Positions 9,281 to 18,113 of a DNA stretch of 64,000 bases are shown here, piece after piece. The stretch is taken from assembly GCF_002920635.1 (NCBI RefSeq), contig NZ_PQSR01000026.1, forward strand, positions 1 through 64,000. Reading direction: 5' to 3'. The notes under the pieces were generated by a model, which did no database searches, was not told where the DNA came from, and saw nothing but the letters and a program-made list of their open reading frames with translations. Source of the stretch: Streptomyces sp. Ru72. Its GTDB lineage: Bacteria > Actinomycetota > Actinomycetes > Streptomycetales > Streptomycetaceae. Both the position numbers and the translations under genes were made by a program. Numbering within the stretch: the first letter of the stretch is position 1; each line of letters starts with the position of its first letter.

Positions 9281-9571
9281 CGCCGTTGCCCCCTGACCAG
9301 CCGCTCCGTCCACCATCAGCGAGTCAATCTAACCGTCCCGGCAAGGGGAGTTCACCGCATACGCGACCGGGTGTCCGGTGAGGCGTCCCCTTCCGTGGCG
9401 TCCGCCGCTATGTCCACGGCGGACAAGCGGGCGCGCGCAAGGCGCCCACATGGAGCATGCCCACCCTCCGCGGCCCGTCTTAGCCTGCGAGAAAAGAAGG
9501 CAAGCGTCCGAAAAACACCTTCGTCGACACGACCGTCGACATGCCGAACGCAAGATCATCAGGGAGCCCCC

Positions 9572-10906
9572 ATGACCGCACTTCCGCAGGAGCGCCGCGT
9601 CGTCACCGCCATCCCCGGCCCGAAGTCGCTCGAGCTGCAGGCCCGTCGCACCGCCGCGGTCGCGCAGGGCGTGGGCTCCGTGCTGCCGGTCTTCACCACG
9701 CGCGCGGGCGGCGGGATCATCGAGGACGTCGACGGCAACCGGCTGATCGACTTCGGTTCCGGCATCGCCGTGACGTCCGTGGGGGCCTCCGCCGAGGCCG
9801 TCGTACGCCGGGCGTCCGCCCAGCTGCAGGACTTCACGCACACCTGTTTCATGGTCACGCCGTACGAGGGCTATGTGGCCGTCGCCGAGGCGCTGGCCGA
9901 GCTCACGCCGGGTGACCACGCCAAGAAGTCCGCGCTGTTCAACTCGGGCGCCGAGGCCGTCGAGAACGCGGTCAAGATCGCCCGCGCGTACACCAAGCGC
10001 CAGGCGGTCGTCGTCTTCGACCACGGCTACCACGGCCGTACGAACCTCACGATGGCCCTGACGGCGAAGAACATGCCGTACAAGCACGGCTTCGGGCCGT
10101 TCGCGCCCGAGGTCTACCGCATGCCGATGGCGTACGCCTACCGCTGGCCGACCGGTCCGGACAACTGCGGCCCCGAGGCCGCCGCGCAGGCCATCGACCA
10201 GATCACCAAGCAGGTCGGTCCGGACAACGTGGCCGCGATCATCATCGAGCCGGTGCTCGGCGAGGGCGGCTTCATCGAGCCGGCGAAGGGCTTCCTGCCG
10301 GCGCTGCGGAAGTTCGCCACGGACAACGGCATCGTCTTCGTCGCCGACGAGATCCAGTCGGGCTTCTGCCGCACCGGCCAGTGGTTCGCGTGCGAGGACG
10401 AGGGCATCGTCCCGGATCTGATCACCACCGCCAAGGGCATCGCGGGCGGTCTGCCGCTCGCGGCGGTCACCGGCCGCGCCGAGATCATGGACGCCGCGCA
10501 CGCGGGCGGCCTCGGCGGCACCTACGGCGGCAACCCGGTCGCCTGCGCGGGCGCGCTCGGCGCGATCGAGACGATGAGGGAACTCGACCTCAACGCCCGG
10601 GCGAAGGAGATCGAGGAGACCATGAAGGCCCGCCTCACGGCGATGGCCGAGAAGTTCGACGTGATCGGCGACGTGCGCGGGCGCGGCGCGATGATCGCGA
10701 TCGAGCTGGTGAAGGACCGTACGACGAAGGAGCCGAACCCGGAGGCGACCTCCGCGCTCGCCAAGGCCTGCCACCAGGAGGGCCTGCTGGTCCTGACCTG
10801 TGGCACCTACGGCAACGTGCTGCGCTTCCTGCCGCCGCTGGTGATCGGCCAGGACCTGCTGAACGAGGGACTGGACATCATCGAGCAGGCGTTCGCGCGC
10901 ATCTGA
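9572..10906 (+). CDS. gabT: 4-aminobutyrate--2-oxoglutarate aminotransferase
   Basis: 444-aa class III PLP-dependent aminotransferase converting GABA and 2-oxoglutarate to succinate semialdehyde and glutamate. Visible motifs are the cofactor-contact Asp in IVFVADEIQSGFCRTG, the PLP lysine in ITTAKGIAGGLPLAAV, and the GABA-transaminase-like NSGAEAVENAVKIAR. ATG 9572 follows AGGGAG by 5 nt. It is monocistronic, with a strong terminator downstream, and sits in the amine/GABA region. Its product needs a succinate semialdehyde dehydrogenase; the dehydrogenase at 3687-5132 is a candidate. Confidence 0.92.
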   Translation: MTALPQERRVVTAIPGPKSLELQARRTAAVAQGVGSVLPVFTTRAGGGIIEDVDGNRLIDFGSGIAVTSVGASAEAVVRRASAQLQDFTHTCFMVTPYEGYVAVAEALAELTPGDHAKKSALFNSGAEAVENAVKIARAYTKRQAVVVFDHGYHGRTNLTMALTAKNMPYKHGFGPFAPEVYRMPMAYAYRWPTGPDNCGPEAAAQAIDQITKQVGPDNVAAIIIEPVLGEGGFIEPAKGFLPALRKFATDNGIVFVADEIQSGFCRTGQWFACEDEGIVPDLITTAKGIAGGLPLAAVTGRAEIMDAAHAGGLGGTYGGNPVACAGALGAIETMRELDLNARAKEIEETMKARLTAMAEKFDVIGDVRGRGAMIAIELVKDRTTKEPNPEATSALAKACHQEGLLVLTCGTYGNVLRFLPPLVIGQDLLNEGLDIIEQAFARI

Positions 10907-11230
10907 CCACCAACGTCAGAGGGTGTGAAGAAGGTGTGCGAGGTGGATGGCGGGACGCGATTCCGGCTGTCGGAGCGGTTTTCCCTGCCGTAGGTTCTAC
11001 CCAGATGAGAGATACACCCGCTCACAGGGGACTGTGGGCGGCACTGGGCCGGGGCCTCCCCAGCTTCGACCTGGTCGTGCCCTCGCGCACACAAGGAGCC
11101 TTCGGCTCCGGATCTCCTCATGATCGGACGGCCGCACGCCCCAAACCCCCCGGGGCGGGCGGCAACCCGGTCACTACGGCCGCCCCGGAACCACCCCCCC
11201 TGTTCCGGGGCGGCCGTCCCGCGTCCCGCC
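10907..11230. other. Intergenic gap between gabT and DUF5959 gene
   Basis: 324 bp. It contains TAGGTT 8 nt before an ATG at 11004, which could be a leaderless promoter. The reading frame from that ATG runs through the terminator and antisense to the next gene and matches no family I recognise. I see no supported gene here apart from the terminator. Confidence 0.4.
11176..11217. terminator. Bidirectional terminator, gabT and DUF5959 gene
   Basis: Perfect 16-bp inverted repeat (ACGGCCGCCCCGGAAC and its complement) with a 10-nt C-rich loop. It lies between the ends of two convergent genes and is the strongest hairpin in the left half of the window. Confidence 0.85.
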
Positions 11231-11656
11231 TCACCCGTTCAGGGGCCATGTCTCCCAGATCAGGTCCAGGCGGTGGTACGCGTCGTCGAACCACTCGTCC
11301 TTCAGAGGGACCGTCGCGGTCGCCGTCGAGGACGTCGAGGCGTCCTCGACGGTGACGCGGCACCGTTCGCCGTCCTCGTCGCGTTCGACGAACAGCCGGG
11401 GGCCCCGTGTGCCCGCACGCCAGGCGATGTGCCGACCGGCGTCCAGCGCGTCCAGGACCTGCTGCCACTGCCGCAGGTCCTCGGGCAGGAGCCAGGCAGG
11501 GACGCTGCCCCGCACGAACGGTGTGTCCACGAGGAACTCCCCGGTCAGTACCGGCATCGCGTCCGGATCCCTCCGCGGCTCCATGCCCGTGATCCTGAGC
11601 ACGACGCTGTTGCCCTCGCCTTCCAGGCGCATCAGGTCGATCGGCGCATCGGCCAT
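11231..11656 (-). CDS. DUF5959 family protein
   Basis: 141-aa protein resembling the Streptomyces DUF5959 family (starts MADAPIDLMRLEGEGN, contains PAWLLPEDLRQWQQVLDAL). Function is unknown. There is no signal peptide or membrane segment; the C-terminal half is acidic with WFDDAYHRLDLIWETW. ATG 11656 is preceded by GGGGAGGGG 5 nt upstream. It diverges from the PAP2 phosphatase gene 91 bp away. Confidence 0.7.
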   Translation of the reverse strand: MADAPIDLMRLEGEGNSVVLRITGMEPRRDPDAMPVLTGEFLVDTPFVRGSVPAWLLPEDLRQWQQVLDALDAGRHIAWRAGTRGPRLFVERDEDGERCRVTVEDASTSSTATATVPLKDEWFDDAYHRLDLIWETWPLNG

Positions 11657-11747
11657 TCCAGCCCCTCCCCCACTCAAGTGCTGCCCCACACTAACCGCCG
11701 CCACCGACACCGGGCGGGACCCGACCACGGCGGCCCGGCCGACGGGT

Positions 11748-12404
11748 GTGAAGCTGTCCGACGTGTCGTCGTCCCGAGAACCCGCCCCCCACCGCCGGTG
11801 GCCGGCCTGTGTCCTCGCCACCGCCGTCCTCCTCTTCCTCCTCCTCACCTGGCAGGTCGTCGCCCAGGGGCCGCTCGCGCGGGCGGACCGGAGGCTGAGC
11901 GGGGACCTGGTCCGTCCCGACCGGGTCTCCGGGGTTCTCGCCGACCTGGGGAACGTCTCCGTCGCCGTGCCGGTCCTCGCCGTGGTGCTCGTGTGCGCCG
12001 CCTGGCGTGCCCGGCGCGCCGGTACGCGGCGGTGGTGGCTGCCGTCCGTCGCCGCGGCCGCCCTGATGGCCGTCGTCCCGGCGGTCGTCGTCCCGCTCAA
12101 GGACCTCGTCGCCCGGCCGGGCCCACCCGTGATGGGCCCGGCCACCGGCTTCTTCCCCTCCGGCCACACGGCCACCGCCGCCATCGCCTACGGTTCTGCG
12201 GCCCTCGTCCTGTGGCCCTGGCTGCGCACGTCCTGCGCCCGCCGCGGCGTGCTCCTCGCCTGCCTCGCCCTCAACCTCGGTGTGGCCTTCGGCCTGGTCC
12301 GCCACGGCTATCACTGGCCCCTGGACGTCGTGGCGAGTTGGTGCCTGTGCGCCGTGCTGCTGACCGGACTCGCGGTGTTCCTCGCCCGACACGACAGGCC
12401 CTAG
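11748..12404 (+). CDS. PAP2-superfamily membrane phosphatase
   Basis: 218-aa integral membrane lipid phosphatase of the type 2 phosphatidic acid phosphatase superfamily. The three catalytic motifs are visible: KDLVARPGPP (K-x6-RP), FFPSGHTATA (SGH) and RHGYHWPLDVV (R-x5-H-x3-D). Several hydrophobic segments flank them. Likely substrates are undecaprenyl pyrophosphate or phosphatidate. The start is uncertain: GTG 11748 is used, GTG 11763 is also in frame, and neither has a strong Shine-Dalgarno. It converges on the FAD oxidoreductase gene with a 17-bp gap. Confidence 0.8.
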   Translation: MKLSDVSSSREPAPHRRWPACVLATAVLLFLLLTWQVVAQGPLARADRRLSGDLVRPDRVSGVLADLGNVSVAVPVLAVVLVCAAWRARRAGTRRWWLPSVAAAALMAVVPAVVVPLKDLVARPGPPVMGPATGFFPSGHTATAAIAYGSAALVLWPWLRTSCARRGVLLACLALNLGVAFGLVRHGYHWPLDVVASWCLCAVLLTGLAVFLARHDRP

Positions 12405-12421
12405 CGGTCGGCGGCAGGCCC

Positions 12422-13840
12422 TCAGCTGTCGAAGCCCAGGCCCAGTCTGTCCATGGTCCTCAGCCACAGGTTGCGCCGCCCCGCGTGCGCGTCCGCCCGC
12501 GCCAGCGACCACTTCGTCAGCGCGATGCCCGTCCAGGCGAACGGCTCCGGCGGGAACGGCAGTGGCTTCCTGCGGACCATCTCCAGTTCCGTCCGCTCCG
12601 TGCGCTCCCCCGCCAGCAGGTCCAGCATCACCTCCGCGCCGAAACGGGTCGCACCGACGCCGAGGCCCGTGTAACCGGCCGCGTACGCCACCCGCCCCTG
12701 GTGGGCCGTGCCGAAGAACGCCGAGAAGCGCGAGCAGGTGTCGATCGCCCCGCCCCACGCGTGGGTGAAGCGAACGCCCTCGAGCTGCGGGAAGCAGGTG
12801 AAGAAGTGGCCGGCGAGCTTGGCGTACGTCTCCGGGCGGTCGTCGTACTCGGCGCGCACCCGGCCGCCGTACGGGTAGATCGCGTCGTAGCCGCCCCACA
12901 GGATGCGGTTGTCGGCCGAGAGCCGAAAGTAGTGGAACTGGTTCGCCGAGTCCCCGAGGCCCTGGCGGTTCTTCCAGCCGACCGAGGCCAGCTGGTCGGC
13001 GGTGAGCGGCTCGGTCATCAGCGCGTAGTCGTAGACCGGGATCGTGTACGAGCGGACGCGCCGCACCAGGTTGGGGAAGACGTTCGTGCCGAGCGCGACG
13101 CGCCGCGCGCGCACCTCGCCGTACGGGGTGCGGACGGCCATGCCGGCGCCGTACGGCTTCAGAGTGAGGGCGGGCGTGTGCTCGTGGATGCGGACGCCGA
13201 GCCGCAGGCAGGCCCGCTTGAGGCCCCAGGCGAGCTTCGCCGGGTGCACCATGGCCACGCCCCGGCGGTCGTACAGGCCCGCCAGGAAGGTCGGCGAGTC
13301 GACCTGTTCCCGTACCGCGTCGGCGTCCAGGTACTCGACGCCGTCGGCGAGGCCCCGGCGTTCCATCTCCTCGTGCCAGTCCTTCAGTTCCCACGCCTGG
13401 TACGTCTCCCTCGCCACGTCGATCTCGCCGGTGCGCTCGAAGTCGCAGTCCAGCGAGTGCCGGGCGACCGCCTTCTCGATCTCGTCGAGGTTGCGGGCGC
13501 CCAGCTCCTGAAGCTTGTGGATCTCGGCCGGCCAGCGGGCAAGCCCGTTGGCCAGGCCGTGGGTGAGGGAGGCGGCGCAGAAGCCTCCGTTGCGGCCGGA
13601 GGCGGCCCAGCCCACCTCACGGCCCTCCACCAGCACCACGTCCCGCCCGGGGTCGCGCTCCTTGGCGATCAGCGCGGTCCACAGTCCGCTGTAGCCGCCG
13701 CCCACGACCAGCAGGTCGCAGGTCTCGGCGCCGGTGAGCGCGGGTTCGGGGCGCGGCCTTTCGGGGTCGTCCAGCCAGTACGGGACCGGCCGGGCTTCGG
13801 AGAGGGATCTCGTCCAACGGGTCATGGCGCTCGGGGCCAT
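12422..13840 (-). CDS. DadA-family FAD-dependent amine oxidase (putative gamma-glutamyl-polyamine oxidase)
   Basis: 472-aa FAD-dependent oxidoreductase of the glycine oxidase/DadA group, to which gamma-glutamylputrescine oxidase PuuB belongs. The N-terminal dinucleotide-binding motif is VVGGGYSGLWTALIAKE, followed by EGREVGWAASGRNGGF. It is last in the run ALDH-potD-potA-potB-potC-oxidase, 38 bp after potC. ATG 13840 has GGGGAG 8 nt upstream. Context suggests it oxidises the amine imported by the transporter to an aminoaldehyde, which the first gene of the cluster would dehydrogenate. The substrate is inferred. Confidence 0.8.
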   Translation of the reverse strand: MAPSAMTRWTRSLSEARPVPYWLDDPERPRPEPALTGAETCDLLVVGGGYSGLWTALIAKERDPGRDVVLVEGREVGWAASGRNGGFCAASLTHGLANGLARWPAEIHKLQELGARNLDEIEKAVARHSLDCDFERTGEIDVARETYQAWELKDWHEEMERRGLADGVEYLDADAVREQVDSPTFLAGLYDRRGVAMVHPAKLAWGLKRACLRLGVRIHEHTPALTLKPYGAGMAVRTPYGEVRARRVALGTNVFPNLVRRVRSYTIPVYDYALMTEPLTADQLASVGWKNRQGLGDSANQFHYFRLSADNRILWGGYDAIYPYGGRVRAEYDDRPETYAKLAGHFFTCFPQLEGVRFTHAWGGAIDTCSRFSAFFGTAHQGRVAYAAGYTGLGVGATRFGAEVMLDLLAGERTERTELEMVRRKPLPFPPEPFAWTGIALTKWSLARADAHAGRRNLWLRTMDRLGLGFDS

Positions 13841-13878
13841 GATGTCAACTCCCCACGGAATTCGAAGGAACGACAGGA

Positions 13879-14679
13879 CTATGCCTTCTTGCGCTTTCTG
13901 CGGTTGCCGACGGCCATGGACGCCAGCACGAACAGGACCGCGACGATGAACATCGTCGTACCGATGACATTGATCTGGACGGGCGTTCCGCGCTGCGCCG
14001 AACCCCACACGAACATGGGGAAGGTGACGGTGGACCCCGCGTTGAAGTTGGTGATGATGAAGTCGTCGAAGGACAGCGCGAAGGCGAGCAGCGCGCCGGC
14101 GGCGATCCCTGGGGCGGCGATGGGGAGCGTGACCCTCAGGAACGTCTGCGCCGGGCCCGCGTACAGGTCCTGCGCCGCCTGTTCCAGCCTCGGGTCCATC
14201 GACATCACGCGCGCCTTGACCGCGGTGACGACGAAGCTGAGGCAGAACATGATGTGCGCGATCAGGATGGTCCAGAATCCCAGCTGGGCGCCCATGTTGA
14301 GGAACAGGGTGAGCAGCGAGGCCGCCATGACGACCTCAGGCATCGCCATCGGCAGGAAGATCAGCGAGTTCACCGCGCCGCGGGCGCGGAAGCGGTAGCG
14401 GACCAGCGCGAAGGCGATCATCGTGCCGAGGACGGTGGCGCCGAGCGTCGCCCACACGGCGATCTGGAGGCTGACCGCCAGCGAGCCGCACATTCCGGCG
14501 ACGCCGCACGGGTCCTTCCAGGCGTCCATGGAGAACTGCTGCCACTCGTAATTGAAGCGGCCCGTCGGCTTGTTGAAGGAGAAGACCGTGACGACGACGT
14601 TCGGGAGCAGGAGATATCCGAGCGTCAGCAGTCCCGCTATGACGACGAGATGGCGCTTGAGCCAGTTGAGGAAGGTCAT
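13879..14679 (-). CDS. potC: Polyamine-type ABC transporter permease PotC
   Basis: 266-aa inner-membrane permease of the PotC/CysW group, with about six hydrophobic segments and the EAA-type loop QAAQDLYAGPAQTFLRVTLPIAAPGI that contacts the ATPase. It starts 2 bp after the potB stop, so the two are translationally coupled. With PotA, PotB and PotD it forms a complete spermidine/putrescine-type importer. The C-terminal tail is basic (GNRRKRKKA). Confidence 0.88.
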   Translation of the reverse strand: MTFLNWLKRHLVVIAGLLTLGYLLLPNVVVTVFSFNKPTGRFNYEWQQFSMDAWKDPCGVAGMCGSLAVSLQIAVWATLGATVLGTMIAFALVRYRFRARGAVNSLIFLPMAMPEVVMAASLLTLFLNMGAQLGFWTILIAHIMFCLSFVVTAVKARVMSMDPRLEQAAQDLYAGPAQTFLRVTLPIAAPGIAAGALLAFALSFDDFIITNFNAGSTVTFPMFVWGSAQRGTPVQINVIGTTMFIVAVLFVLASMAVGNRRKRKKA

Positions 14680-14681
14680 CT

Positions 14682-15614
14682 TTAAACCAGATCCTCCGTG
14701 CCGGACCTGCGGATGTAGACCGTGACCATGACGAGGATCGCGGCCATCAGGATGAACGAGAGTGCGGCGGCCTTCGGATAGTCGAGGACGGTCAGGAACT
14801 GTGTCTGGATGACGTTGCCGACCATGCGCGTGTCCGTCGAGCCGAGCAGATCGGCGTTCACGTAGTCGCCGGCCGCCGGGATGAAGGTCAGCAGGGTGCC
14901 GGAGACCACGCCCGGCATCGACAGCGGGAAGGTGACCTTCCTGAAGGTGGTGAAGGGCTGGGCGTACAGGTCGCCGGCCGCCTCGTGCAGGCGCGGGTCG
15001 ATGCGCTCCAGCGAGGTGTACAACGGCAGGATCATGAACGGCAGGAAGTTGTACGTCAGTCCGCACACCACCGCGAGCGGAGTGGCGAGCACGCGGTCGC
15101 CGGAGGTCCAGCCGAGCCAGTTGGTGACGTCCAGGACGTGCAGCGTGTTGAGGGCGCCGACGACCGGGCCGCCGTCCGCGAGGATCGTCTTCCAGGCGAG
15201 CGTACGGATCAGGAAACTGGTGAAGAACGGCGCGATCACCAGGATCATGATCAGGTTCCGCCAGCGTCCCGCGCGGAAGGCGATGAGGTACGCGAGCGGG
15301 TAGCCGAGGAGCAGACACAGCAGTGTCGCGGCGGCCGCGTAGAGGACGGACCGCACGAACTGCGGCCAGTACGCGGACAGCGCGTCCCAGTAGGTGGCGA
15401 AGTGCCAGGTGACCTTGTAGCCCTGCTCCAGGGAGCCGGTCTGCACCGACGTGGACGCCTGGTAGATCATCGGCAGCGCGAAGAAGACCAGCAGCCACAG
15501 GATGCCGGGCAGCAGCAGCCAGTACGGCGTGAGGCGGCCCCGTCTGCGCGGGGGCTTCTGCTTCTGGGGAGCGGTGGGCGCGAGGGGCGGGGGCGCCTCG
15601 GTGACGGCGGCCAT
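14682..15614 (-). CDS. potB: Polyamine-type ABC transporter permease PotB
   Basis: 310-aa permease with a Pro-rich cytoplasmic N-terminus, six predicted membrane segments beginning PYWLLLPGILWLLVFFALP, and the EAA-loop EAAGDLYAQPFTTFRKVTFPLSMPGV. Its ATG overlaps the potA stop by one base (TGATG). The stop is TAA. It forms the heteromeric channel with PotC. Confidence 0.88.
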   Translation of the reverse strand: MAAVTEAPPPLAPTAPQKQKPPRRRGRLTPYWLLLPGILWLLVFFALPMIYQASTSVQTGSLEQGYKVTWHFATYWDALSAYWPQFVRSVLYAAAATLLCLLLGYPLAYLIAFRAGRWRNLIMILVIAPFFTSFLIRTLAWKTILADGGPVVGALNTLHVLDVTNWLGWTSGDRVLATPLAVVCGLTYNFLPFMILPLYTSLERIDPRLHEAAGDLYAQPFTTFRKVTFPLSMPGVVSGTLLTFIPAAGDYVNADLLGSTDTRMVGNVIQTQFLTVLDYPKAAALSFILMAAILVMVTVYIRRSGTEDLV

Positions 15615-16780
15615 CAGGCGGCCTCCTCCTCGACCTCGGTGACACCGGCGTCGATGTCCTGGGCCGCGTCGAGGCCGAAGGTGTGGGCCGGGCTCCAGTG
15701 CAGGACGACCTCGGCGCCGGGCACCAGCCGGGCGTCGCGGTCGATGTTCTGCGCGTAGACCTCGAACTCGGGGCAGACGGGACTGTCGATGACGTACTGC
15801 GTGGAGACGCCGATGAAGGAGGAGTCGGCGATCCTCCCGGTGATGCGGTTGCGGCCCTCGGGGATCTCGCCCGCGTCGTCGGCGTGGGTGAGGGAGATCT
15901 TCTCGGGGCGCACGCCGACCAGGACCTTGCCGCCGGTCGTCGTGGACGCGCTGCAGCGGGCCTCGGGCAGCACGAGCTTGCCGCCGCCCGCCCTGAGCAC
16001 GATGTCGTCGCCGTTCTTGGAGTCGACCTCGGCCTCGATCAGGTTGGAGGTGCCGAGGAAGTTGGCGACGAACGTCGTCCGCGGGTTCTCGTACAAGTCG
16101 GTGGGCGAGCCGAGTTGCTCGACCCGGCCCGCGTTCATCACGGCGACCGTGTCGGCCATCGTCATGGCCTCCTCCTGGTCGTGCGTGACGTGGATGAAGG
16201 TGATGCCGACCTCGGTCTGGATGCGCTTGAGCTCCAGCTGCATCTGGCGGCGCAGCTTGAGGTCCAGGGCGCCGAGCGGCTCGTCGAGGAGGAGCACCTT
16301 GGGGTGGTTGATGAGGGCGCGGGCCACGGCCACGCGCTGCTGCTGGCCGCCGGAGAGCTGGTGCGGCTTCTTGCGCGCCTGCTCGCCGAGCTGCACGAGC
16401 TCGAGCATGTCCTCGACCTGCTTCTTCACCGACTTGATACCGCGCCGGCGCAGGCCGAAGGCGACGTTCTCGAAGATGTCGAGGTGCGGGAAGAGGGCGT
16501 AGGACTGGAAGACCGTGTTCACCGGCCGCTTGTACGGCGGCAGGGCGGTGACCTCCTGGTCGCCGAGGTGGACGGTGCCGCCGGTGGGCTCCTCCAGGCC
16601 GGCGATCATGCGCAGGGTGGTGGTCTTGCCGCAGCCGGATGCGCCGAGCAGGGCGAAGAAGGAGCCCTGCGGCACGGTCAGGTCGAGCGGGTGCACGGCG
16701 GTGAAGGAGCCGTAGGTCTTGCTGATGCCCGTCAGGCGGACGTCGGCGCCGGTGTCTGTCGTGGTGGTCATCGTCGTCAC
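15614..16780 (-). CDS. potA: Polyamine-type ABC transporter ATP-binding protein PotA
   Basis: 388-aa ABC ATPase energising the importer. Visible are Walker A GASGCGKTT, Q-loop NTVFQSYALFPH, signature LSGGQQQRVAVARAL, Walker B VLLLDEPLGALD and switch HVTHDQEEAMTMAD. A C-terminal TOBE-type regulatory domain covers about residues 250-388. It overlaps the potD stop by four bases (ATGA), indicating one polycistronic message. Confidence 0.92.
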   Translation of the reverse strand: MTTMTTTTDTGADVRLTGISKTYGSFTAVHPLDLTVPQGSFFALLGASGCGKTTTLRMIAGLEEPTGGTVHLGDQEVTALPPYKRPVNTVFQSYALFPHLDIFENVAFGLRRRGIKSVKKQVEDMLELVQLGEQARKKPHQLSGGQQQRVAVARALINHPKVLLLDEPLGALDLKLRRQMQLELKRIQTEVGITFIHVTHDQEEAMTMADTVAVMNAGRVEQLGSPTDLYENPRTTFVANFLGTSNLIEAEVDSKNGDDIVLRAGGGKLVLPEARCSASTTTGGKVLVGVRPEKISLTHADDAGEIPEGRNRITGRIADSSFIGVSTQYVIDSPVCPEFEVYAQNIDRDARLVPGAEVVLHWSPAHTFGLDAAQDIDAGVTEVEEEAA

Positions 16781-18024
16781 GCCCCTGTGAGCTTCGCGAA
16801 CTTCTCTTCGTAGGCCGTCTCTTCCTTCTGCGTCAGCGAACGGAAGGCGTGGGACTTTGCGGCCATGGCCTTGTCGGGAATGATCAGCGGGTTGTCCGCC
16901 GCCGACTTGTCGATCTTGGCGAGCTGGTCCTTCACGCCGTCGACAGGGGACACGTAGTTGATGTAGGCGGCGAGCGCGGCGGCCTGTTCGGGCTCGTAGT
17001 AGAAGTCGATGAGCCTCTCGGCGTTGGTCTTGTGGCGCGCCTTGTTGGGGATCAGCAGGTTGTCGGTCGACGTCATGTAGCCGCTGTCCGGGATGACGTA
17101 GTCGACGTCCGGGCTGTCCGCCTTGAGCTGGACGACGTCGCCGCCCCAGGCCACGCAGGCGGCCAGGTCGCCCTTGGTGAGGTCGGACGTGTAGTCGTTG
17201 CCGGTGAAGCGGCGGATCTGGCCCTTGTCGACGGCCTTCTGCAGGCGGGCGATCACCGCGTCGAAGTCGTCGCCGGTGAACTTCGCGGGGTCCTTGCCCA
17301 TGTCGAGCATCGTCATGCCGACGCTGTCGCGCATCTCCGACAGGAAGCCGACTCGGCCCTTGAGCTTGGGGTTGTCGAGCAGGTCGGAGACCGACCTGAC
17401 CTCGATGCCGTCGAGGGCCTTCTTGTTGAACGCGATGACCGTGTCGATGCCCTGCCAGGGGTAGGAGTAGGCGCGGCCGGGGTCCCAGTCGGGGCTGCGG
17501 AACTGGGCCGACAGGTTGGCGAAGGCGTGCGGCAGGTTGGACGGGTCCAGTTTCTGCACCCAGCCGAGGCGGATCAGCCGGGCGGCCAGCCAGTCGGTGA
17601 GGACGATGAGATCGCGGCCGGTGTCCTGGCCGGCGGCGAGCTGCGGTTTGATCTTGCCGAAGAACTCGTTGTTGTCGTTGATGTCCTCGGTGTACTTGAC
17701 CGTGATCCCGGTCCGCCCGCGGAACGTGTCCAGCGTCGGGTGGTGCTTGCCGCTGTCGTCCACGTCGATGTACTCGGGCCAGTTGGAGAAGTTGACGACC
17801 TTCTCCTTCGCCGAGAAGTCCTGGGTGGACGTGCCGCCCTGTGTCTTGCCGGCCGGCGGGATGCCGCAGGCGCTCAGCGCCCCCAGGCCGCCCACGGCGA
17901 GCACACCGCCCGCGGAGGCGCGCAGCAGCGAACGGCGGGTCAGGGCGGCCCTGCCGCTGCGGAAACTGCGCCGCATGGCGGCCACTTGGGCCGGGGTCAG
18001 GCGGTCGGGCTCGTACTGCTCCAT
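16777..18024 (-). CDS. potD: Polyamine-type ABC transporter substrate-binding lipoprotein PotD
   Basis: 415-aa extracytoplasmic binding protein. It has an unusually long N-region, a twin-arginine motif (TRRSLLRASAGG, Arg30-Arg31) and a lipobox with Cys53 (LSAC), so it is probably a Tat-exported lipoprotein. The mature part has the PotD-type motif NFSNWPEYIDVDD, and YPWQGIDTVIAFNKKAL follows later. It heads the transporter genes, 89 bp after the aldehyde dehydrogenase. Upstream it has two copies of a 13-bp direct repeat. Confidence 0.88.
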   Translation of the reverse strand: MEQYEPDRLTPAQVAAMRRSFRSGRAALTRRSLLRASAGGVLAVGGLGALSACGIPPAGKTQGGTSTQDFSAKEKVVNFSNWPEYIDVDDSGKHHPTLDTFRGRTGITVKYTEDINDNNEFFGKIKPQLAAGQDTGRDLIVLTDWLAARLIRLGWVQKLDPSNLPHAFANLSAQFRSPDWDPGRAYSYPWQGIDTVIAFNKKALDGIEVRSVSDLLDNPKLKGRVGFLSEMRDSVGMTMLDMGKDPAKFTGDDFDAVIARLQKAVDKGQIRRFTGNDYTSDLTKGDLAACVAWGGDVVQLKADSPDVDYVIPDSGYMTSTDNLLIPNKARHKTNAERLIDFYYEPEQAAALAAYINYVSPVDGVKDQLAKIDKSAADNPLIIPDKAMAAKSHAFRSLTQKEETAYEEKFAKLTGA

Positions 18025-18030
18025 GCGCGT

Positions 18031-18060
18031 GGTGCCCTTTCGGAGATGGTGCCCTTTCGG
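18031..18060. repeat. Two 13-bp direct repeats in the potD leader
   Basis: GGTGCCCTTTCGG occurs at 18031-18043 and 18048-18060, a 17-bp period, just upstream of the potD start. On the potD strand each copy contributes a purine run (GAAAGGG) that could act as a ribosome binding site. It may be a local tandem duplication. Confidence 0.6.
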
Positions 18061-18113
18061 GAGGGTGTGCGGCCGCGGGTCGGGCGGCCCGTCCGCCAGT
18101 GCGCCGACAGGCG

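Noticed and set aside
9523..9540. Two GTCGAC palindromes 12 bp apart upstream of gabT
   Set aside because: GTCGAC is a common hexamer in high-GC DNA. The spacing is one helical turn, but nothing links it to a known regulator.
11004..11355. Possible leaderless small gene with TAGGTT before ATG 11004
   Set aside because: The frame runs through a perfect terminator hairpin and antisense into the DUF5959 gene, and the peptide resembles nothing I know. Only the promoter-like hexamer is suggestive.
15614..16813. Long plus-strand frames opposite potA rich in Leu/Val/Asp
   Set aside because: They are shadows of the ABC ATPase gene, whose Walker and signature motifs fix the coding strand.
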